Assembly: GCA_030248225.1 (NCBI GenBank) | Contig: JASANE010029356.1 | Coordinates: 62,001-126,000, forward strand | DNA from: Trileptium ribeirensis | Lineage: Eukaryota > Nematoda > Enoplea > Enoplida > Thoracostomopsidae | Reading direction: 5' to 3' | DNA length: 64,000 bases | Shown: positions 22,567-34,135 of the stretch, piece after piece | Numbering within the stretch: position 1 is the first letter of the stretch | Layout of the letters: each line of letters opens with the position of its first letter | Translations under genes and position numbers: made by a program | The notes under the pieces: model-generated | What the model was told of the DNA's origin: nothing | The model's database searches: none | Seen by the model: the letters and a program-made list of their open reading frames with translations, nothing else

Positions 22567-24356
22567 TATCGCCCAACATCGAACCTATTTTTCTTGCCAG
22601 ACACATTTCTCCTAATCTTTCTGGAACTTTCATTCAAAGCTTCGTTATTTTTACAACCGTGCTAATTCAGTACGCATATTTTGTGCTGTATAATGTAATA
22701 ATCATATCCTTGGTATTATATGTGCATGTTTATATTTGAAATTTGATTGCGGCAATATGCCATGATATTTACGATAACATTTTCGTGTTACCCTGGATTC
22801 TGAAATATTTGAAGAAATTTTAACTAATCGTCATTAAATTCTCTCTTACAAATATACTTTTTGATTTTTGTTTATATATAAGAAATGCCGAAATGTACGG
22901 AATGAAACACAGTTAATATTATTTTATAAAATTTTACAAATTTTATTTTTCACTATAATTGTGTGGCTTGGTAGCCTAGTAGGTAACACATGGAATGTTC
23001 CTGAAAGAGCGAACAAACTAAAATATATTTGACCGTAATTATTAGTTATATTTGGGTGATTTACGTCGAATACTGTCACTATTTTAAAATAGATAGTTAG
23101 TTGTAATAATTTGGCAAAATTTTCGCGTAAAATCATAACAACCGCGTTTTAATATAAATTTTGAATTCTTTCGTGATCTACAAATTCGCGTGTACAATTG
23201 TGCAATATAAATGTACATGACATGAATATATATTAAAACATGTATGTATATTTCTCAATGTATATTTATATATATTATATGTTACACTGTGCTTCACATT
23301 AGCATATATGTTTTAATTATATTTAAATATATATTTATACTGTATATTTTACTAATATTTTACATTTCGAAGGTACTTTATATAAGAATTTGTCAATAGC
23401 GAAGAATTTTAAATTTTATATGTATTATTATATAAATTTCTAGGGAATTCCTTGGTTTAAATTCTTTCTTATTCACATAAGAAAATTTTGGGGTCAACTA
23501 TTTGAATTTTGAACAAAACTTTAACGCTCCGGCAAGATGCAATATATACAGAAGTAAATAATATTTAAGCGTAATTTGCTTAAATTAGAAATGTTAATAC
23601 TAATGTATATAGTGAATTGAAAACGACACAGATTTTCAGATCACAGTTACTAAAAACAGTTTGTACAACAAAAGACAGTCAAAACAGATGCATGGAACTT
23701 TCCGACTTGTAGAATTGCTCATACAACTCAAGCTAATCCGCTTACTAAAATTAGAATAAACAAACCATGTATCATGCTCACCCTGAGCACAGTAAAAAAA
23801 GAAACATTGGCAGAAGTTTAGAAAATAAAATAGACTACAAAGTGAGGAAAGGTGTTCCCGTCGTCACTAGAAATATTAATTGCAGGAAAGGAGCATTGTC
23901 CTGGCCCTTTCCCGTAGTTTTAGTCGATGCTTTTTGAGTGTGCAGCTTTTGTTCTTGTAACCGTCAGAGTGATCTATTTATATTTGTCAGGCAATCACAA
24001 TGAGCGCTTTGTTCCGCCCTGCTAAAAAGTCCTGGCGATGCCCTGATATGTGACATATGCTAAAATAAAGATTTGACAGGCGTTTTGATAAAATTTTAGT
24101 GTTTCGAAACACGATTGATAACAGTTTCATTTATACATCACGCATTTTTGTGCGATATATCAACAATTTCCTTCATCAATATCATTTATATATATGTGAA
24201 TAAACGTTTTAGAATTTCCAAAAATGTCGTTAATTCAGAGAGCTAGGTGTCTAAACGGGGCTAAAAATTCAGGCTAGTTTCAGAAGTTTCGTAATGCACA
24301 AGGCACCTAGCCATTGGACGCCGAGGAGGATGACGACCAGAAGCCGCCCCTCTAAA

Positions 24357-24629
24357 CTAAGATTGTGTTGTCCCTCCGGAAGAAACAATTGCAATATGGC
24401 AATCGATCATCTTGCTGTAATAAAGGGGCTTTTCATTTGTAAACCAGTAATTATATCTACGTAAATTTACTATGTTTCCCGTGCTTATCAGTTGTCTTCT
24501 ACAAATGTTTTCTGTGTTTTTGGACTTTTGTAAAGGTTGGGCCAATTTCATGTAACGGAACATTTTGTAAACATAACGTGCACCCTCGGAAATCGGCTGA
24601 CATCCATAAACTGGAGTGTGGCTACATTC
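24357..24629 (-). CDS. optional alternative last exon of gene A (unconfirmed)
   Basis: An acceptor-like GTATGTTTCAG (AG at 24631-24630) opens a 90-codon frame starting ECSHTPVYGCQPISEG and ending ...SSGGTTQS stop. It enters in phase 0, so it could follow the exon at 29429 and give a short isoform that skips the Ser-rich exons. The product is not recognised, and a chance ORF in an AT-rich intron is possible. Confidence 0.25.
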   Translation of the reverse strand, partial: ECSHTPVYGCQPISEGARYVYKMFRYMKLAQPLQKSKNTENICRRQLISTGNIVNLRRYNYWFTNEKPLYYSKMIDCHIAIVSSGGTTQS

Positions 24630-27161
24630 CTGAAACATACAAGCTTTAATGTTACAGTAATTAAGAGGTTATTGTATAAAGCGGTTTGGATTATGAACGC
24701 TGCTTGAGAATCAACAAGATAAAGATTTATAGTAAATAATTAGTTACGGTACCACTATAATGTTAATATAACCAAGTTTCAGGGGCGTAGCCCTGATGGA
24801 GTTGGGTTGGAGCACAGGAGGACGCGCCCCTCTCACGCCGTGCCACCAAGCGTACCCGCGTGATGGGAGAAAGAAAAGCTAAATAAATGTTTATGTGCGC
24901 CAAGTGGGGATACGCTATGTCACACATAGCAAATCTCATGCCCCTGTGCGGCTTATTATTGCTATGCCCCTGCCACGAAACGACGATCGTCGACTTTGTT
25001 GAAGAGTGTTGCACTGTTGAGCTTTTCTGTGTAATCAACACCGGTACGTCACGGTTGTTTTGGGACTTATCTCAGCTCCCCAAGTTTGTAACCCATACTG
25101 TTGGTCACAAACAGGACTACCACACCAATGCTCTTGAACCACCAACATAGATCCAACCCTTGCATATGTACCGTCGAATTTACACATTTATGCTTGTTCT
25201 TGGTCGCTAATTCGGACCCTAACATTCAGCTCGTGGATCATTAGCTTAAGCAAAAAATTTTTGCACTTTTTTTGCTCAAGTTAGTGGTCTCAGAACTTTG
25301 AGTCTGAATTTAGTGATCAGGTAGAAACATAAAATAACGCAATTTGGATTGTGAAGATTTTATTTTTTGAAATATTATGTATCGTGTTCATGCTTCAATA
25401 TATTTGATTTTTTCGCAGTTTCAACTGCTTCTCGAGTGATTAATTTCTTACTAATTATTTGCTGTAAATAATTTGTTTATGTAATAAAATGCTGAATATT
25501 CTAGCTGAAAGTACAGTAGTTTGTATCACTGTTCGCAAAAGTTGTAGTAATTGTACAAGAATTTAATAATACTGAGCATTTAAATTTACTACAATTGGTG
25601 CCAGTCAGTTTTATCACAAAATACCACAGTGTGTGTCATGGTTTTCGCATGTTTACAGAGTCAACCGCTTGCATATTTACCGCTTGAGACAATAATTATA
25701 ACATATAACAATGGTTAATATGTTCTTACATATTGGTGTATGATCACATATACATATTTTCCATATATATACGTGCAATTTAGACATTATAATACATGCG
25801 TATATGCTTTATAACACACATACATAGTAAAAACAATACACTATGTATGAAAACAAGCCAATATTCTACATTTTGCATGAAAATATATTTCTAGGACTAG
25901 ATATATACGAGCTATTACACACGGGTACGCGGAATTATATTTTCCTTCAAGGCATTTACGATGACGGAGCGCCTTTGTATGCGTTCAATCAATGTGCAAT
26001 TTTGTTTTCATGCTGTAAATAAACTGTACATATGTACTATTTTTGCAGTTGTTCGATCGTCAAAACAACGTGGCCTTATTGAGGCCAAATATATAATATA
26101 CTGCATTTCGAACGGCGAATTTTGAAAATTCGTCTGAACGCAAAAGAATTTTGAAAATTTTGCGTGCAGCATTGCGTCGTGCAGCGTTTACATAAAATTA
26201 AATTAAATTAAATTAAAACTGTTTATTGCTTCGAGCAAAATCGCATAATCAGCAATATGAAGCAGCGAGAAACACAATACCAGCAGCAATATATTATGAT
26301 CTATAACAGAATCTCTGTATGTTTTTCGTGAAACCATCTACATATATCGACTGACAGTGCTTAAGTTTAGAAGAAAAATACAATTTAAAATTATAATTAT
26401 CATAAGTGGTTTTGTGCATTTGTGAGGAATTAATGTCAAATGTTACAGTTTTTTGTTCTATTTCGAAGTGCCAATGGAAATTTTTTGTGCATTTCCGTAA
26501 AACACTAACGAATTCCTTCTTATTCAGTAAAATAATAATTGTGTGAAATCGAAAAAAATTACTTATGTAAAATATATCTATTATAATCGATAGAATCCAC
26601 GTTGCTAAAATTGAATAAACTGTTCAAACATATTAGTTATAGCGTTGATTTCGGCAAATCAGATCAAATTAGTATTATATAAAAAAGTTATAGGCGAAAG
26701 TAAACTAAAAAGTTGTAACATAACTAATAAAAAGAAAAACCTAAAACTGAAATAAGAAATGAGAAAAATACACAAAAATAACTAACGAAAACGAAAGTAT
26801 GTGAATGAAATAAAAAATATTAAAAGTTTATTGATATGCTTGATAATAAAACAGGGCCATTGGAAAGGTCTGGTCGGAGCTGTACCCACATTTTTGTTCC
26901 TAGGACCCACCTGTAGTATAGATCCTCACAATTTTAGGATTGGACACCAAATTTGGAGGCGTTCCGACACTAGAGATAAAGCCAAATGAAGTGAATGAGT
27001 ACAGCTATATAACATTATGTTGTCGTGGGCAATTCTGCAGCCAGGCATACTGGCTGCTTTGTATATCGTTTCACGTGACAAAACATATACATCGGCTATT
27101 CGGCAGTAACAGTAAAGTCGTGAATTGGTATATATGTATTATACAGGGAATAAATATTTCG

Positions 27162-27374
27162 GCCCAAGTAACCCTCAGGAGCGGTACGTTATAACATTAG
27201 AAAAAAGAACAGCTTAAAGCGGGGGGTTCCGGGGGCGGCAGCCCCGACTTAGGCTTAGGTCTAGTGTTTGTCTCATATAGGGACCTTAGCTTAGGCTAAG
27301 ACTAAAGTTCAGGCTTAGTATATCGAGAACGGCATGGCCTGCGTTTTATTTCCGCACCTCTGGTTACTTTGGCC
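27162..27374 (+). repeat. MITE of the CTTAGGCTAAG family, copy 2
   Basis: The left end CCAAGTAACCCTCAGGAGCGG pairs with the right end CCGCACCTCTGGTTACTTTGG. The interior contains TTATAACATTAGAAAAAAGA, GCTTAGGCTAAGACTAA, and ATCGAGAACGGCATGGCCTG. It is about 210 bp with no coding capacity. Confidence 0.72.
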
Positions 27375-27491
27375 AACAGTTCAATACTAAAAAATTAAAA
27401 TTATATATTAAATCAATTTTAATATATAATAAAGCTAATAAATTATTTAATATTAAATATATATTTCATTAAACTATATATTAAAATAAGT

Positions 27492-28390
27492 AATCCACCG
27501 ACTTAGACGAATTAATATCTCAGATTCCTGTGTTGGATGGTTTCGCTGATATTAACTTGGTCGTAGATTTTATGTTGAATTCGGAGGCCATCAATTCGGC
27601 TCTTACAGTGTACCGCATGGAGTATCATAAGGAGCTCTCTTTTATCGTCTTAGGAGCTCTCGTTTATTCAGTATTTATACTACACCAATTACTGATATCG
27701 TGATAGCACATGGATTCAATTTACATTGTTACGCCGATTACATTCAAATATAAACTCATTTCAGCGATAAACAATTAACCTAAATCACTGAATTTGACCA
27801 AATCTTGCTTCATACGCTCAACTTATGGTTTGTTATGTAAATCATTTGATTGTTTTGAAAATTGATTCTTGGCATTTATCTCGAAAGAACTATTTCGATG
27901 TGGCACCATATTGCAAATGTACCTAGCCTGTGTACTTGGCAAATTCGCACGATGTATAGTTGAAGATCTACATTGGATGTTAGTACTATTCCTGCATGGT
28001 ATGTTCTCTCGTACTGTGCCGGATTGACTACTGTAATTCATTATATTACGGGTTACGTAACATACGCTTTAGAACCATTGTATCAAGTTCTTAATTGTGC
28101 CGGTAGAATGGGATCTGGTGCGCCGTACGGAGATCAAATCATATAACACCGATAATGCGTGATCAGTATTGGTTACCAATTCAACAAAAGAGTTGCTTCA
28201 AAGTAATCATACTGGTATGTTTAGTTCTGGGTCAAACATTCGTTATATCTGTGAGATATGATCGTTATCTTTTCTGTTACGCGTTTACATGCTGAAGGAA
28301 CATTACACGTTACGACTTCGCACGATAGAAGCTTTGCGTATAGAGGACCCAGTTATGGAATTCGTTACCGACGTCACTGTGAAGGAATGA
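27492..28390 (+). pseudogene. degenerate LINE reverse transcriptase (L2/CR1-like), C-terminal half
   Basis: Pieces in changing frames follow the order of an RT. First comes LGALVYSVFILHQLLIS, the VLGPLLF-like palm strand, then HGFNLHCYADYIQIY, the catalytic YADD region with its second Asp changed to Tyr. Then VLNCAGRMGSGAPYGDQI is followed by MRDQYWLPIQQK (like the usual MRxLHWLPIxxR), and last DRSFAYRGPSYGIRY (like RSFxxxAPxLWNSLP). Frameshifts and stops are numerous. The identification rests on the order of five motifs rather than on any single one. The element lies in an intron of gene A, antisense to it. Confidence 0.58.
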
Positions 28391-29428
28391 ACTAGCCATG
28401 AAATAATTTTAATAAGAATCAAAAAGCTACTTGTTCTATTAACAACGAAAACGCTGTGCTTTTGAAATGCCTAAAGGCGAAAAAGGCGCGTTAGTAAAAA
28501 ATAAATTCTAATTCTAAAAATACATTTAGTTAAATTATAAAATAAATTAAAATTGTAAAATTAAAATTCAAATATTAAAATTTATGTGAAACTGCATAAA
28601 TGCCCAAAAAATTTTGCAGTCCAGCGCAAAAGAACTAGTGGCTAGAAACCAAGGAGCAAAAATTGTGATAAGCCGGCAATGTGACAAAGGTAGCGAATTC
28701 CAATAAGCCGATTGATACATGGGAAGGTTAAAGAAGCTTTACCCATAAAAGAATTGAATTTTCCCAGAATATATAATAATTGATAAATTATTTGTCGCTT
28801 ACATGAACTGTCGCAAAACAGATGATGCAATTAATTTTATACATAAGTTATGCGAGCAATTGCTATTTTGGATACCTGGAATTTAGTTCCAAGGATTTCA
28901 GCTGGACTTATATTTCAAATTGGGGTCATTGACGGTAACATTGGCGTCCATTTTGGCGCCCGATGGGTTCGACGTTATTTAAAAATGATCTTGCACTCGT
29001 AAGGTCGAGTTCATGTTTTCATGGTTGATAAATATGGTTTTAAATATGCACCGAACAACTTTGCTTTAAAATTTTTGGCGGTGGCTTTTGAAATGCGTTT
29101 TTCCGGAGACTTAAATTTGATACCTTAAAGTGTACTTAAATGTATGTAAAACAGTGAGATGAAACCCTGCTACACCACATTTCTTTTCACAAAAACATCA
29201 CTCGAGCTCTATGTAAAGTTTTCAGCATAAGCTTGTTAATTCTTAAGCGAAGCTTTTTTAATTCGTATTTTGTAATTCTGTAGCGCAAGTGTCAATACTT
29301 GAGATATTTGGAAACACGCAGTGAAATCTGAATAGCAAATATTTACGACGTAAAGAAACCACGATAAAACGGCCGAAAACAATGTCAAGCACGCACGGCA
29401 AACGTATAATATATATATAATAACAAAC

Positions 29429-29884
29429 CTTGCTCATCTTGTGCTTAGCCATCTGTACTTTGACTTGAGCAATCATTTGACGATGTTTTTCGCGTAAAAT
29501 ATCGAGTTCTCTGATTCCGGCCATCGATGCAGCTAAGCGTTGTGCTGTGCGACATGTTGCTTTTGAACTTCGCGACACGATCGTCTGCCTTGTTCCGCTA
29601 TGGTCGTGTATGTCGTTGCTGGGTTCAGTGGAGTTGCTGTAAGCAAAATCCACCGGACAGCTTGCATATGCACCATACGAATTGCCAGTGTTGAGGTAGG
29701 CTTGTGACTTGAACGAGCTGTTACTGATATTATTATTAGCACATACCAAATCAGGGTTGTCAGTTAGTTCAGGATAGACTGGTGTTGGAACCCGTGCAGA
29801 AGTTCGTCGAATAATATCCGGTGATGTTGTAAACGCGTCAGGACGCTGCATCTTGCCGTTGACTACGTAGTCCGACTTAAACCA
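29429..29884 (-). CDS. gene A, most 5' exon visible
   Basis: Donor AGCAAG|GTTTGT at 29428, phase 0, matches the next exon. There is an ATG at 29851, but the frame stays open upstream to an acceptor-like GCTGTATAG at 29885 (WFKSDYVVNGK before the Met), so this may be an internal exon. It encodes 141 residues from the Met: MQRPDAFTTSPDIIRR, a basic Ser/Thr region (SRSSKATCRTAQR), then a short amphipathic helix, RELDILREKHRQMIAQVK, that looks like a coiled coil. The family is not recognised. Further 5' exons were sought to 47 kb without success. Confidence 0.62.
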
Positions 29885-30204
29885 CTATACAGCATAAGTT
29901 CCTGATTTTAGACTATGTCGCATTAAGGCAGTCAAATTACAATGAGCGCACTATTATAAGCATCATGCTTGCGTGTTTAGACGTACAAAAGAAATACGAT
30001 TCAATAAGTGAAGAAAATTTTCGTAAAGCCATTTTAGTCACCCCTAGTTCAGGGCAATAAAATACTAAATCACATTCCAATTATTAAAAGTATTACATTT
30101 TAAACAATATGTATATAATGTTCTATAAATAAAAATGAGATCCCAACGAGTATATTATGTAATTGTAACGCGGTATTTGTACATATATATAATATTATAT
30201 ACAG
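29885..30204. other. unannotated stretch upstream of the visible gene A exon
   Basis: AT-rich, with no gene or promoter signal I can defend. Confidence 0.35.
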
Positions 30205-30552
30205 ATTAACGAGGCCCGAAGTCTCAAGGGGATTGTGGTGGTTCGGGTTTCATCCGCGTCCCGAGGGAGATCGGTCTGCCGTCGTGGCGGAAAGAAATCC
30301 CCAGCAGATTATTTCGACATTTTTAGGACTCAAAATTTTTGCCAAATTCCCCCGTTTTTGGTTTTGGCTTATTTCCTGCCGATTTTTGCCCAAAATTTTT
30401 AATTTACATTCTTTGGTCGCGGGGGGTAGGAGCGCACTCTCAGGGAAATCAGACAGCCTCACAGGGGAGGATCGGCGACACCCCGAGGTGGGTCCTCGTC
30501 TCAAGATGGGGATAATTCCTTTATCCCACTGCTCGTCTGAGCATGTATGAAT
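30205..30552. repeat. GC-rich dispersed repeat, copy 5
   Basis: It starts ATTAACGAGGCCCGAAGTCT. It has a GC-rich block, an AT core (AAAATTTTTGCCAAATTCCC, GCCGATTTTTGCCCAAAATT), a second GC-rich block and an end CGTCTGAGCATGTATGA. It is the best preserved match to copy 2. Confidence 0.62.
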
Positions 30553-31974
30553 TTCATACTGTGTCACAAGTACGTCACACGTTAGTTTTAGCAGTTCAAA
30601 AATTTGTATGTCCGATTGTGGACGCCCTCGCACTCGTTTGAGCTTGTCACAACCCGCGTACAAATCTCTAAATGCACGGCAAGCTATGCCACAGCTGCTA
30701 CATATATATACTGCTATATAATGTATCGGTATATATTTTGCAAAATGAGAAATGGGGAATTTCAATATTCTGAATTTGGTAAATTCGGAAATCGTCATTT
30801 GGACAAATGGGACACGAAATATTTAGCAGTTACAAAAATAGAGATTTATTAGGAATTTTGCAAATTTTGCAAAATGGGAAATTTCAAAATCGGCAATTAA
30901 TAAAATGAAAGCTCCGTCATTTAGCAGATTATTTGGGCACCAAGAAGATTCAGAAATCGCTAACACGGATAAGCTCAGACGTTGTCTGGCATAAGTGGAA
31001 ATTTCAGCCACTGAACCTGTATGAATACGGGGCTATATCCTTCATTCGCACATACTCTTGTTCTTTGGAAGTGTCCGACCTGTGAAAAAAGTAATATAAT
31101 ACTATAAAAAAGTAATATAATAATATATAAAAAATAATAATAATACTATAGGCATTGTGGCGAAATGACCTAATCAGATTTAATATAATAAACGATGATA
31201 TTGAGGACCTCATCGAAATAACCAAAATTTTTTTACAGAAAATAAACTTAATGAGGGACTTGGTTTAACATTTCCAGTAGCGGTTAAAATAAAATTAACC
31301 TATGACACGTGAAATGCTCAGATCTTTTTAAATGGGGCATCTGGTCTGTATAACCCACGTTGTATTAACAGACCAGTCATGTGACCAACTTATTGAGTAT
31401 ATTTAATGACTTATATCACCCTACCTCAACTCCGATACATATATATTTGCGGTCAAATTTAATACTCTACGTTCATTCATGCAGATATTAATTCAGTATA
31501 AGAACTTGCACGGTATCCTTTCTAGTTGCCGACTGCGAACTTTCACAAACAAGAAGTAATTCGCCACATTTCCACAATTTACCAAAATTCTATGTGCCGT
31601 TGGAACAAGGTTATTCCCTTTCTGATGCTCGAAAATTCATCCTGTAGTGGTATGAAACATCCGGTATGCCAAAAAGTAAAATTTTATATATGACAATGTC
31701 TATTATGCGAGAGTCCATTTGAGGTAAGTACACCTGGGATTGCTTTCTTTTCAAGATAGTTCACGGCCACACAAAAATGACGATATTCGATAGATAGTCG
31801 ACGTCCGCGCACAAATAACCATGTTACCTTATGCAGTGACTTTACCTTTTACGTCTGCAGCTAATACATGCGTTAGAAACTAGACCTTTCTTGTTACCGT
31901 TGTTACCTGTTACACAAGCGGAACAAATATTTTGTAAGAACCTCACACAACATGCACATCCCAAAATGTAACAG
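30553..31974. other. unannotated stretch
   Basis: AT-rich sequence including an (AATAATA)-type low-complexity run at 31085-31150. A few words recur locally (TTGCAAAATGGGAAATTTC near 30735-30880). No gene recognised. Confidence 0.35.
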
Positions 31975-32195
31975 CTTAACCCTTTCATGCCGGAATTAAT
32001 TCGTGTATCGAGCAATGTTTGACAAAGTCCAGCCTGCGGCAGGGATCGAACACAGAACAACAGGGTGAAACTTGTGTATGCAAACCACTGAGGTATCTGG
32101 GAGCTGTTGCTCGGTTCCCTACGGAACCTCACAACGTGAGCGAATAACAACGCACGTACGACGTATGACAAACTCAGTAAACACAACGACTAGTA
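31975..32195 (-). repeat. tRNA-like SINE, copy 2
   Basis: On the minus strand: ACTGAGTTTGTCATACGTCG, GTTGTTATTCGCTCACG, GAGCAACAGCTC, TACCTCAGTGGTTTGCATAC (A-box-like), then GTGTTCGATCCCTGCC (a near-perfect box B) and CATTGCTCGATACACGAAT. The tRNA-like segment sits in the 3' half. Confidence 0.66.
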
Positions 32196-32634
32196 ATGTG
32201 CGTTGGGTCCATTTGGACCCACTGGACATAAAAGACTTAATAGCAGAATCCGTATATTTGTATCTTTATGGAGCACGATAGCCGCACATTGATATTCCCT
32301 TACTTTCATTACAGACACGAATGTCTAAATAACTTATATCATAATAAATTCGTTTGAATTCATGCATAAATTTATTGAAAATCGAAATTGTTTTTTTACA
32401 ATTTTCTATTTTGCAATAATTAATATTTATGTTCATTATACTTCTGGCAGTTTTTTAGAATCATATCTGAAGCTGTGCACTCTGTCCCTTTAATACACCA
32501 GATCTTAATGAATTTAACTCTGATAGCAATGCTAGTAAGAAACAAACTGGTATTTTAGTAAACAAATTTTTAGTAGGTTTTAAAAATGTTATATGTGATT
32601 GTTATATGTGGTTTTAATAATGTTATGCCTTTGT
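32196..32634. other. unannotated stretch left of the Merlin element
   Basis: AT-rich and apparently unique. No coding signal. Confidence 0.35.
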
Positions 32635-32945
32635 GGCATAAGTCTAATATCGGGGCCCAAGAAATGAAAAAAATTTTTTGCTCCGATTTGCCTAAAATTT
32701 TGCATACGGGGGTTTTCCAGTATGGGGAATTCATTTTTGACACTTTTAGCGAAAAAAAATTTTTTGACCAAAAAAATTTTTTTTGACCCAAAAAATTTTG
32801 AAAAAAATTTTTTTTGCCGAAATTCACCCAAAACCATTTTTTGATGCCAACAGAAAAATCAACATATTCAACTTACTTTTTGGATTTGATGCAGTGCAGC
32901 TTGGTGAGCGCAACTAAGCAGCATCTCTTAAATTTCGTCGAGAGT
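32635..32945 (+). repeat. Merlin left terminal inverted repeat
   Basis: It contains alternating A and T homopolymer runs (AAAAAAATTTTTTTGACC and similar). Its inner end encodes the last codons of the possible transposase read-through extension on the minus strand. Confidence 0.88.
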
Positions 32946-33103
32946 CCTTCTTCATAATACACTTTGCGAACATAGAGCTGGAATTCGGGCGTCCCTCCTC
33001 CTTTTGCTGGCTTGGGACAGTCAAGCAAATCTTTGCTTGGCGGAGTTTCCGCCCCATACCCCGTCCTACCACCCACTGGGCGCTGCGTTGCTGGCTGTCT
33101 TAG

Positions 33104-33982
33104 CTAATTGCAGGGATTCCTCTCTGCAATATGACGCAGCATGTTGAGGAATGCAAGTTGAAATGTTTGACCGTAGCGTTGGCGCCACATGAATTCATCC
33201 AAGTGGCTGGGGACCATCGCGTCAGTTGTGCCGTACATTGCTTTGAATTTCTGTTTTGCGTTTCGCCACATGCATTCAACATGGTTGGTATGCGCCCCCG
33301 TAAGCGGATCAACAAAGTGGTGCGAATGGTTAACGGTTTCGTGGAAGTACCCCAAACCGTTGAGACCATTATAAGCGCGCCACTCATCTGAGTGCACCGT
33401 AGAGCCCGGCGCGATGACTCGTTGGACAATCGGTAGCAGGGTTGCTGCAGAACGGTCGTCGACAAAGCACAAATAGCCCTCCTTTACAAGGACATCATAT
33501 ATGCCGAAGACCCATCGTTCACGCTGCAGTCTGCCGCGGTTGTATTTCCGTTTGACCACGACGCTCTCGTCTATTTGGCAGACAGCCCCGGGACCGCCAA
33601 GGCGAACTGGATCTTGCAAAAGCTTCCAGCTACAGATATCACGGAGGTACTGCATGTAATCAATAACCGTATTGTGCGCCACGTTTACGAGGAATTCAAT
33701 CTGCTTGTATTTGACCTCCGCGGCCCAGAAGTAGATCAGCATGACGACCTTCTTTGGCGGCAATCTGGTGGTTGCGAAGTAACTGTTGGTCAAAATACTT
33801 TGCTTGGCATGCTTTTGGGGGCAACGCCACTTGAAACCAGCCACACAGGCATCGCGTGTCATGGTCATTTCACGTGCACAAACCGGACACTCTACTTGAG
33901 TGTGTATGATGTTATGCCGCTGCAAAAATGCAACGGCAGCTCGTTCGTCCCTTAGCTGTTCTGTTATCTCAAAAACATCCAT
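33104..33982 (-). CDS. Merlin transposase (IS1016/IS1595-like DDE)
   Basis: 292 codons from ATG at 33982 to TAG at 33104; an in-frame TTG upstream (34009) is not needed. An N-terminal zinc ribbon (Cys32-Pro-x-Cys35 ... Cys46 ... RWRCP-like Cys54) is followed by a helix-turn-helix-like region. Then comes the catalytic core: Asp138 in AVCQIDESVV, KYNRGR and WVFGIYD; Asp199 in TVHSDEWRAYNGL; and Glu236 in HTNHVECMWRNAKQKF. The last two are 36 residues apart (DD36E). This order is diagnostic of ISXO2/IS1016-type transposases, which in animals are Merlin elements. The enzyme would cut and paste DNA flanked by the 311-bp TIRs. No frameshift or missing catalytic residue is seen. No intron is needed. 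Confidence 0.9.
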   Translation of the reverse strand: MDVFEITEQLRDERAAVAFLQRHNIIHTQVECPVCAREMTMTRDACVAGFKWRCPQKHAKQSILTNSYFATTRLPPKKVVMLIYFWAAEVKYKQIEFLVNVAHNTVIDYMQYLRDICSWKLLQDPVRLGGPGAVCQIDESVVVKRKYNRGRLQRERWVFGIYDVLVKEGYLCFVDDRSAATLLPIVQRVIAPGSTVHSDEWRAYNGLNGLGYFHETVNHSHHFVDPLTGAHTNHVECMWRNAKQKFKAMYGTTDAMVPSHLDEFMWRQRYGQTFQLAFLNMLRHIAERNPCN

Positions 33983-34135
33983 TTCCAAAAAGCATTCGGA
34001 TCCAAACAAAAACTAAGCAGGCGGTAAACGATGAAAGTGTTACAAAATTAGCTAGCGTGAGAAAAAGTAAACGAAATGTGAGAAGACGAGGCAACAATTA
34101 CAAAGCCAGATAGCAAGCGTGAGAAAAAAATAAAG

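Larger units (their letters stand above)
22130..29428 (-). other. gene A intron of 7.3 kb
   Basis: It runs from the donor AGCAAG|GTTTGT (29428) to the acceptor at 22130. It contains two MITEs of the CTTAGGCTAAG family, a degenerate LINE, an optional exon candidate and AT-rich filler. The stretches 22570-24350, 24640-27160 and 28400-29255 show no other feature I can support. The AT content is extreme around 23150-23400, and a TTAAA microsatellite (26198-26218) is present. Confidence 0.6.

Noticed and set aside
32589..32837. Short Lys/Phe-rich ORFs in the Merlin TIRs, present on both ends
   Set aside because: They reflect A/T homopolymer runs of the inverted repeat, not protein coding.
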